Shown in pieces: positions 57,263 to 64,000 of a DNA stretch of 64,000 nucleotides. Position 1 is the first letter of the stretch; every line of letters starts with the position of its first letter. The notes beneath the pieces are model-generated. The model had not been told where the DNA came from. It was given only the letters and a program-made list of their open reading frames with translations, and ran no database searches. This stretch comes from Erysipelotrichaceae bacterium. GTDB lineage: Bacteria; Bacillota_I; Bacilli_A; RFN20; CAG-826. The translations under genes were made by a program, and so were the position numbers. The stretch lies in assembly GCA_015059065.1 (NCBI GenBank), contig SVBE01000008.1, positions 1 to 64,000 of the forward strand, in the 5' to 3' direction.

Positions 57263-58404
57263 TATCTAATCTTTCCTAAGCATTCTTTCACTGCGACACC
57301 TTTTGGTAAGCTAACGAAGAATGTTTGTCCTTTACCGACAAAGCTGAACCAACCTAAACCTTGGATGGAGATATCATGAATCTTTTCATCATCTTCAATC
57401 TCAAAAGAGAAGACATCGTAGTCTGAGAAGTGAGTAAAACGATCGCTGACAGGACGGATGAAGCGTCTTCTAATATTCTCAGCATTGATTTCATCAATAT
57501 GGCTGGATTTTGCTTTCTTTGTCTCCACATCTTCCGCGCTATAGAAGCGGACAGTTGTCTGCACACCCTTATATAAAGTGAATGTCGCTAAGTTACCAAC
57601 CATGATCGCATCATGTTCATTGAGGAATTTGGTGGTAATGTTGACCTTTTTACGAGGGGTGAGATATTTACTATTTGTTTTCTCAATTTTATTGAGAATG
57701 CTGTCGTTGTTTTCAAATCCTGGGAGTTCATAGAAGAATGAGGAATTTGATAGAGGGACTGTTAAGACCTTCACATTAGTTCCTGGATATTCATCGATGG
57801 TAATATGCCATTTTGATTTGTTTTCAAAGTTTTTCATCATTCTATTGATGAGGGAAGTTTTACCACTAGTTAAGGAACCGATGAGATAGACATCGTGGCC
57901 TTGTCTAGCGATATTAATCGCTTCCATTAATTGAGGGGCATTGATTTCATCTTCACTACCGAATAATCTCACGGAATATGGTTTGATGCCGGAAGCTTTG
58001 AATCTCTCGTTTAAATAACGAGTGAATGTTTCATCATCGATGAGTTTGGAGAATAAGTCTCTTTTTGTACCGACAACAGAAACCTTGAGATGTTTGACCA
58101 TCTTTACAACTTCCTTAGGAAGATTGCCGTTAAATGAGAACAAGTCGACAACCCAAATAATGAATGCGTCTGTCGCATTTGCATCCTTAAGGATGTTGAT
58201 CACATCTTTCTCAACAGGGTTTAAAACTTGGCTGGAATTGTAATTTCTTAAATCATTGTAACAATTGTTACAATAAAGCAAGGCATTATCATCGTACATC
58301 TGAATTGTCTTATCGTCGATGTAGCCTTTTTCATTCTTATCTGTTGTTTGAAGAATCGCTCCACAGTGGAAGCACCTTCTCACTCTGCTAATCTTTGCTG
58401 CCAT
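57262..58404 (-). CDS. yqeH: Ribosome-biogenesis GTPase YqeH
   Basis: N-term CFHCGAILQ..CNNCY zinc finger; circularly permuted GTPase with GSLTSGKTSLINRM, GTKRDLF. Confidence 0.92.
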   Translation of the reverse strand: MAAKISRVRRCFHCGAILQTTDKNEKGYIDDKTIQMYDDNALLYCNNCYNDLRNYNSSQVLNPVEKDVINILKDANATDAFIIWVVDLFSFNGNLPKEVVKMVKHLKVSVVGTKRDLFSKLIDDETFTRYLNERFKASGIKPYSVRLFGSEDEINAPQLMEAINIARQGHDVYLIGSLTSGKTSLINRMMKNFENKSKWHITIDEYPGTNVKVLTVPLSNSSFFYELPGFENNDSILNKIEKTNSKYLTPRKKVNITTKFLNEHDAIMVGNLATFTLYKGVQTTVRFYSAEDVETKKAKSSHIDEINAENIRRRFIRPVSDRFTHFSDYDVFSFEIEDDEKIHDISIQGLGWFSFVGKGQTFFVSLPKGVAVKECLGKIR

Positions 58405-58924
58405 ATACATCACTCCATTCTCGGATATTTCCGTGTTTATAATGATATCGTTTAATGATTCTTTCAAATACGCGATTGATATGAGTGGTCCACTGGTCTT
58501 CTTTGACTAATTTATTAGTCCAAATGACTCTTAAACCAGCATGATATCCACACCACACATCAGTAATTAACTGATCACCAATCAATATTGTATCACCTTT
58601 ATCAATACCTTTTGAATTGATAAATTTAAGAATGTTCTTCGCGAAAGGTTTTCTTGCTCCCCAAATGAAATCAACACCGAGGGCTGTCGCATAGCTTTTA
58701 ACGCGATTGCCTTTGTTATTAGATATGATTATTGGGGTGATTCCATTATCTCTAAGATTATTTATATAATCTATCGCCTTTTGTTTTGGTTTCATCAAAC
58801 GATAACTATCAAGAGTGTTATCTAAATCCGTCAAAACATATTTGATACCGAGTTTCTTAAAGAAATCCACAGGAAGATCATATATCGAATTAGCGTGAGC
58901 AAATGGAATAAACTTCTTAAACAT
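58388..58924 (-). CDS. yqeG: YqeG-family HAD-IIIA phosphatase
   Basis: LTDLDNTLDSYRLMKP; IISNNKGNRV; LIGDQLITDVWCGYHAGLRVIWTN. Confidence 0.9.
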   Translation of the reverse strand: MFKKFIPFAHANSIYDLPVDFFKKLGIKYVLTDLDNTLDSYRLMKPKQKAIDYINNLRDNGITPIIISNNKGNRVKSYATALGVDFIWGARKPFAKNILKFINSKGIDKGDTILIGDQLITDVWCGYHAGLRVIWTNKLVKEDQWTTHINRVFERIIKRYHYKHGNIREWSDVYGSKD

Positions 58925-59078
58925 ATCCCTTTTATCATAAAGCAAAAAGTCATTTTATAATAGACTTTTGATAAACAAAAAGAGACAGGAAATATTAATA
59001 TTTACCCATCTCACTCTTATTATTATCTACTAAATATCTACTAATTTTATACTAATTACGAATATTTAATACTAAGTA

Positions 59079-61697
59079 TTAGTCATCGATATCATCAAAT
59101 ATCGACATCTGTTCGAATGTTTCTTTTTCTTCAGAAGGTTTTTCTTCTTTTACTTCTGCTTCAACTGGGGTATCAACAACCTTTTTAACCCTTGGTTCTT
59201 TGACCACGATTGGATGAGAGATGATGTTTTTATCGATCACCACTAGTTCTTCAAATGGCAACGCTCTGAGGATTAAAGTTCTTGCTGGAGTAGAGATATT
59301 CTTCTTCGCATTCTGTGCTTCTGTGATTCTGAAATCATTCATTTCATAGATCATAGAAGAGAGATTGCTGAGATGGAGATTTACTTTTAGTAAATCAGCC
59401 CTACCAATCTTCACTGCAGAGACTACTTTATGGACATCGTTTTTGAAGGACTGACAGACGATATTAGCTTTGCCTAATCTATTTGTTAAAGGAAGTTTGT
59501 ACGCGTCGAACACACGCACATGTCCTTTATCTGTAAATAAGGCAACTTTCCCTCTTTCTGATTCTTCAAAGGCTAATAAGGCGACAGCTTGTCCACCTAG
59601 CATATTGGACATCGCTTTCACACCACCAGCTTTGCTACTGATTACTGTTAATTCGTTTTCATTAAAGTAACTGGCTAAGCCATTATTAGTTATAACTAAT
59701 ATGTTGCTGTTACCACTGCATAATTCAACACCCACAACCATATCGGAATTAAGGATTCTCATCGCTCTTTGTGGACGAGATTTCTTGCTCACATCGATTT
59801 CAGATAATGGGAAACGCTTGATTTGTCCAACGCGACTTAACACCGCGAAATAGAGGTCATTTCTAAGTTCTTTGATGACGAAAGCTTTAATAAGCTTTTC
59901 ACCTTGTCCTAATGTGGTGAAATCATTGATATGTGAGCCTTCATCTTTCCATCTATTTTCGGTTAATTTATGTACTGGAACGACAACATAATTACCTTTG
60001 TTTGTAAAACAAACAAGATAATCAATCGTATTCGCCATACCAACATGAAGAAGAGCGTCAGTATCTTTCACTCCTGGGAGAGATTCACTGCTGCGGTATG
60101 ATTTTAATGTGCTGCGTTTAAGATAGCCATCATAAGTCACCGCGATCATCACATCTTCTTTGGCAATGAGTTCACGTTTATCGATTGGTTTAGTTTCACC
60201 TTTTTCGACGATCTGTGTTCTTCTTTCATCTCCATATTTAGAAGCGATAAGCTTAAGATCTTTGACTAAAACACGATTTAGTTTATTTGGATCAGCGAGG
60301 ATGCTCTTGAGTTCTTCGATGTCCGTTTCGAGTTGTTTCTTCTCTTTGAGAAGAATCTCTTCATCTGTATGGCTCAATTTATATAATGGCATCGTCACAA
60401 TGGCTTCTGCTTGTTCATTAGAAAAACCATAACGATTCATCAAATTGACTTTGGAATCTGCTTTATCTTTACTCTTACGAATGATCTCCACGACCTCATT
60501 GATATTTAAAGAAGCAAGGATTAATCCATCGACGATATGTAGACGTCCTTCGAATTTATTTAAATCAAATTTTGATTTACGAGTGATGATATCCACTTGG
60601 TGGGCGATATAGGCATCGACGAATTCTAATAGATTAAGGGTTCTTGGTCTACCATCAACAATCGCGACCATATTCGCGGAATAACCGGTTAGTAAACTGG
60701 TTTTGTTTAATAAATAATTCCAAATGAGATCAACTTTGGCTTCTTTTTTACAGTCGACAACGATTCTAATACCCTTATAATCGGATTCATCTCTCACTTC
60801 AATAATGCCATCAATGGCTTTCGAATGTCTAATCTTGTCTATTTCATAGACAGTGTTGATTTTAACCGCTTTATATGGGAGTTCAGTGATGACGATTTGT
60901 TGATTGTCTTTGTTAGTGATGAATTCTGCTTTAGAAGCGACTTCAATACGTCCACGACCTGTTAAATAAATGTTGTCTAAGCCTTGGCTTTGATAGATGA
61001 AACCACCACCAGGGAAATCAGGACCTAAGACAAATTGTCTTAAATCTTCAACAGTCGCAGTTTTATGACCAATGCGATAAACGATGGCATCAATCACTTC
61101 GCTGAGGTTATGAGGTGGTATTTCTGTTGCTAATGCAACAGCGATACCTTCAGTACCATTGACTAAAAGATTTGGGAATCTCGCTGGAAGAACAGTTGGC
61201 TCTAATTCTGTATCATCGAAGTTGAGCTGCATTTCCACTGTGTTCTTTTCAATATCGCGGACTAATTCATTGGATAATTCGGATAATCTTGATTCAGTAT
61301 AACGATATGCGGCTGGAGAGTCACCATCGATAGAACCATTATTACCTTGGAAGTCGATTAATGGATATCTCACTTTCCAGTCTTGACTCATTCTCGCAAG
61401 AGCTTCATAGATGGAAGTATCGCCATGTGGGTGATAAGTACCCATGACCGCACCAACTGTATGAGCGCATTTCTTTGTTGGTTTATTAAAAGTGTTACCA
61501 CTTTTATACATCGAGAAAATGATACGTCTTTGCACTGGCTTCATGCCATCTCTGACATCAGGAATCGCTCTATCTTGAATGACGTATTTAGCGTAAGTAG
61601 CGTATCTATCCCCCATCACTTCTTCAAGGGGTTCAATAGAGATGTTTTCTTGAATAGGAGCTTCGTTTTCTTCTAATTCTGGTTTTTTCTTCGCCAT
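59079..61697 (-). CDS. parC: DNA topoisomerase IV subunit A
   Basis: YATYAKYVIQDRAIPDVRDGMKPVQRRIIFSM; YHPHGDTSIYEALARMSQDWKVRYPL; next to parE. Confidence 0.9.
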   Translation of the reverse strand: MAKKKPELEENEAPIQENISIEPLEEVMGDRYATYAKYVIQDRAIPDVRDGMKPVQRRIIFSMYKSGNTFNKPTKKCAHTVGAVMGTYHPHGDTSIYEALARMSQDWKVRYPLIDFQGNNGSIDGDSPAAYRYTESRLSELSNELVRDIEKNTVEMQLNFDDTELEPTVLPARFPNLLVNGTEGIAVALATEIPPHNLSEVIDAIVYRIGHKTATVEDLRQFVLGPDFPGGGFIYQSQGLDNIYLTGRGRIEVASKAEFITNKDNQQIVITELPYKAVKINTVYEIDKIRHSKAIDGIIEVRDESDYKGIRIVVDCKKEAKVDLIWNYLLNKTSLLTGYSANMVAIVDGRPRTLNLLEFVDAYIAHQVDIITRKSKFDLNKFEGRLHIVDGLILASLNINEVVEIIRKSKDKADSKVNLMNRYGFSNEQAEAIVTMPLYKLSHTDEEILLKEKKQLETDIEELKSILADPNKLNRVLVKDLKLIASKYGDERRTQIVEKGETKPIDKRELIAKEDVMIAVTYDGYLKRSTLKSYRSSESLPGVKDTDALLHVGMANTIDYLVCFTNKGNYVVVPVHKLTENRWKDEGSHINDFTTLGQGEKLIKAFVIKELRNDLYFAVLSRVGQIKRFPLSEIDVSKKSRPQRAMRILNSDMVVGVELCSGNSNILVITNNGLASYFNENELTVISSKAGGVKAMSNMLGGQAVALLAFEESERGKVALFTDKGHVRVFDAYKLPLTNRLGKANIVCQSFKNDVHKVVSAVKIGRADLLKVNLHLSNLSSMIYEMNDFRITEAQNAKKNISTPARTLILRALPFEELVVIDKNIISHPIVVKEPRVKKVVDTPVEAEVKEEKPSEEKETFEQMSIFDDIDD

Positions 61698-61698
61698 A

Positions 61699-63633
61699 TT
61701 ATTTGACCTCCTTCAAGAACGTATCAATATTGGTAAAGTCGACATTATCTTCAACCCATTTTCTTCTTAAAGAGGCATCTCTACCCATTAAAACGTTGAT
61801 ACGTTTCTCTACGAGAAAAGGATCTTCAATGTCCACTTTCACTAATAATCTAGTCTTTGGATCCATCGTTGTTTCTTTAAGTTGAATGGCATCCATTTCA
61901 CCAAGACCTTTATAACGGTTAACCTTATATCCGGCACCGACTTTTTTCTTTGCTGCTTCAAGTTGTTCATCAGTCCAAGCGTACTGTTGAATCTTCTTAT
62001 GTCCCTCTTCTTTAAAGACGCGATATAAAGGTGGGACAGCAATATAAATATGACCAGCAGTTATTAACTGTTTCATGTATTTGTAGAAGAATGTTAAAAG
62101 CAATGTTTGAATATGTGCACCATCGGTATCAGCATCAGTCATAATGATGATTTTGCCGTAATGTATGTCATCTAAATCGAATGTTTGACCAAAACCAGCG
62201 CCGATTGTGTTAATCAAAGTCGCAAATTCTTCATTTTGAAGCAATCTATCGATAGAAACAGAATCTGTATTAAGTGGTTTACCACGTAGTGGTAATATGG
62301 CTTGGTGAATTCTATCTCTGCCTTTTTTAGCAGTACCACCAGCGGAATCACCTTCGACGATAAATAACTCGTTTTTGAGATATTGTTTGGACTGCGCTGG
62401 AGTAAGTTTATCAGAGAGAATGACTTCTTGTTTTGATTTCTTGCTGCTACGCGCTTCTTCTTTAGCTTTTCTTGCTGCCATACGGGCTTGTTGAGAAGCT
62501 ACACATTTATGAATCAAATCTAAAGCGATCTCTTTATTTTCAGTGAGATAATAAGTTAATTTATTATATAAGACATTTTGTACAACAGTAGTCACTACTG
62601 GAGTGGTTAATTTTCCTTTAGTTTGGCTTTCGAAAAGAAGGATGTCTTCTGGGATTTTAATGGAGATGATCGCGGTGATACCTTCTCTAATATCTGCACC
62701 ATCAAGTTTCTTGCCTTTTAATAGATTGTTGTTTTCTGCAAAATCATTGATCGCTCTAGTTAAGCCATTTCTAAAACCTGTTTCATGGCTACCACCATCT
62801 CTCGTTCTGATTAAGTTTGCATAGGAAAGAATGGTTTCATCATAGTCACCATTACAATATTGTAATGAAATCTCAGTTTCCACTCTTGAATCTTCATCGA
62901 ATTCATGGAAATGGATGATTGGAGTTAAGGCTGATTTATCACTATTCATGTTAGCGATATATTCCTGTAAGCCTTTTTCGTAACAGAAGGTTTTTGATTC
63001 ACCTGTTCTTTCATCGTTAAAAATGAATTTCACTCCGCCGATCAAGAAAGCATTTTCTTGAAGGTGGTCTTGAATCACATCAGCTTTAAATTCGACAGTT
63101 GAGAAAATCTCTGGATCAGGCTTAAATCTGACGAGTGTTCCTCTTCTTTTTGTCGGTCCAATCTTCTCTAATTTGGTGACCAAATGACCACCATTTTCAT
63201 AACGCATATGGTAGGTTTCTCCATCGCTATAAACAGTGACATCAAGGTAAACGCTTAAAGCGTTTGTAACCGCAGCGCCAACACCGTGTAATCCACCAGC
63301 GTTTTTATAGGCTGAGTCAGAGAATTTACCACCTGCATGGAGTTCCGAAAAGACGAGTTCAACCGCCGGTTTTCCCTCCTCTTTATTGATGCCAACAGGG
63401 ATGCCTCGACCCTCGTCGAGAACACCACAACTACCATCTTTAAAAATGGTCACTGTGATAGTCTTACCATACCCACACATCGCCTCATCAATAGAGTTAC
63501 CAACGATTTCCCAAATTAAATGATGAAGACCAGTGGAATTCGTTGGTCCAATATACATGCCAGGACGTTTTCTGACCGCCTCTAAACCATGCAATACTTG
63601 AATACTGTCTGCGTTATAATTACTATTTGGCAT
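61699..63633 (-). CDS. parE: DNA topoisomerase IV subunit B
   Basis: GLEAVRKRPGMYIGPTNSTGLHHLIWEIVGNSIDEA; FIVEGDSAGGTAKKGRDR; start at MPNSNYN. Confidence 0.9.
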   Translation of the reverse strand: MPNSNYNADSIQVLHGLEAVRKRPGMYIGPTNSTGLHHLIWEIVGNSIDEAMCGYGKTITVTIFKDGSCGVLDEGRGIPVGINKEEGKPAVELVFSELHAGGKFSDSAYKNAGGLHGVGAAVTNALSVYLDVTVYSDGETYHMRYENGGHLVTKLEKIGPTKRRGTLVRFKPDPEIFSTVEFKADVIQDHLQENAFLIGGVKFIFNDERTGESKTFCYEKGLQEYIANMNSDKSALTPIIHFHEFDEDSRVETEISLQYCNGDYDETILSYANLIRTRDGGSHETGFRNGLTRAINDFAENNNLLKGKKLDGADIREGITAIISIKIPEDILLFESQTKGKLTTPVVTTVVQNVLYNKLTYYLTENKEIALDLIHKCVASQQARMAARKAKEEARSSKKSKQEVILSDKLTPAQSKQYLKNELFIVEGDSAGGTAKKGRDRIHQAILPLRGKPLNTDSVSIDRLLQNEEFATLINTIGAGFGQTFDLDDIHYGKIIIMTDADTDGAHIQTLLLTFFYKYMKQLITAGHIYIAVPPLYRVFKEEGHKKIQQYAWTDEQLEAAKKKVGAGYKVNRYKGLGEMDAIQLKETTMDPKTRLLVKVDIEDPFLVEKRINVLMGRDASLRRKWVEDNVDFTNIDTFLKEVK

Positions 63634-63730
63634 TACGTTTCTCCGTTTTTGCAACATAAATTATATTAAATTTAGGTTGAAAATCAAAAGACATTTAGTA
63701 GAATGAATATCGGTAACAGGAGGAAAAAAT

Positions 63731-64000
63731 ATGGATATTATTTTATATAATATTTTTGTTCCAATTATTTGTTTAATTTTTGGTTATTTATGTGGTTCTT
63801 TCTCCTTTTCAATATTCATTGGAAAGGTATTTTTTCATCAAGATCCACGTAATTTTGGCTCCAAAAATGCAGGTGGCACTAATGCTGGAAGACTCTGGGG
63901 TAAGAAATTTGGTGTATTAGTTATTACCCTTGATATGCTCAAAACAATCTTACCAATGTGGATTTGCTGGGCTATTCTTACATTCGTTCCATTTGGTGAA
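63731..64000 (+). CDS. plsY: Acyl-phosphate glycerol-3-phosphate acyltransferase PlsY (partial, runs off window)
   Basis: GYLCGSFSFSIFIGKVFFHQDPRNFGSKNAGGTNAGRLWGKK; divergent from parE. Confidence 0.93.
   Translation, partial: MDIILYNIFVPIICLIFGYLCGSFSFSIFIGKVFFHQDPRNFGSKNAGGTNAGRLWGKKFGVLVITLDMLKTILPMWICWAILTFVPFGE

Noticed and set aside
59079-63633. GyrA/GyrB rather than ParC/ParE
   Set aside because: Order parE-parC with divergent plsY and ParE-like N-terminus (GLEAVRKRPGMYIGPTNSTGLHHLIWEIVGNSIDEA) fit topoisomerase IV; a phylogeny would be the decisive check
1-64000. Mollicute genetic code with UGA=Trp
   Set aside because: TGA is used as a genuine stop (e.g. nadE at 31792-31794, small ORF at 27282-27284) and Trp is encoded by TGG in all conserved genes inspected

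Overview
The window is a compact, AT-rich, single-chromosome segment that looks like a low-GC Firmicute/Mollicute-like (Bacilli-type) genome. It uses the standard stop code: TGA ends nadE and the small ORF before radC. Most of it is conserved housekeeping in typical Firmicute blocks: purine/pyrimidine salvage (apt, xpt, guaA, pyrR, upp, prs, uraA-like); T-box-valS / radC; rplU-prp-rpmA-obgE-nadE-ruvAB-secDF-recJ-relA-hisS-aspS-tkt; asp23/gls24-nusB-xseAB-dxs-xerD; yqeG-yqeH-yhbY-nadD/yqeK; parC-parE and divergent plsY. Regulatory RNAs supported by sequence are a guanine-type purine riboswitch before a BMP-family nucleoside ABC operon, a valine T-box (GUC specifier), a probable PyrR-attenuator leader before the uracil permease and a probable L21 leader. 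The less ordinary material sits in short intergenic islands: a candidate type I toxin-antitoxin (27-aa hydrophobic peptide plus convergent antisense RNA with a shared bidirectional terminator); two tandem hairpins with compensatory stem changes and an identical 11-nt loop next to an uncharacterised basic protein; a 59-aa membrane peptide whose SD lies inside a terminator-like hairpin; decayed IS200/IS605 (TnpB) ends at two or three places; a CRP/FNR-type operator controlling an ABC SBP/permease pair without a local ATPase; and two large unusual lipoproteins. I found no tRNA, rRNA or CRISPR array. All family calls are from reading the sequence; no database search was run.
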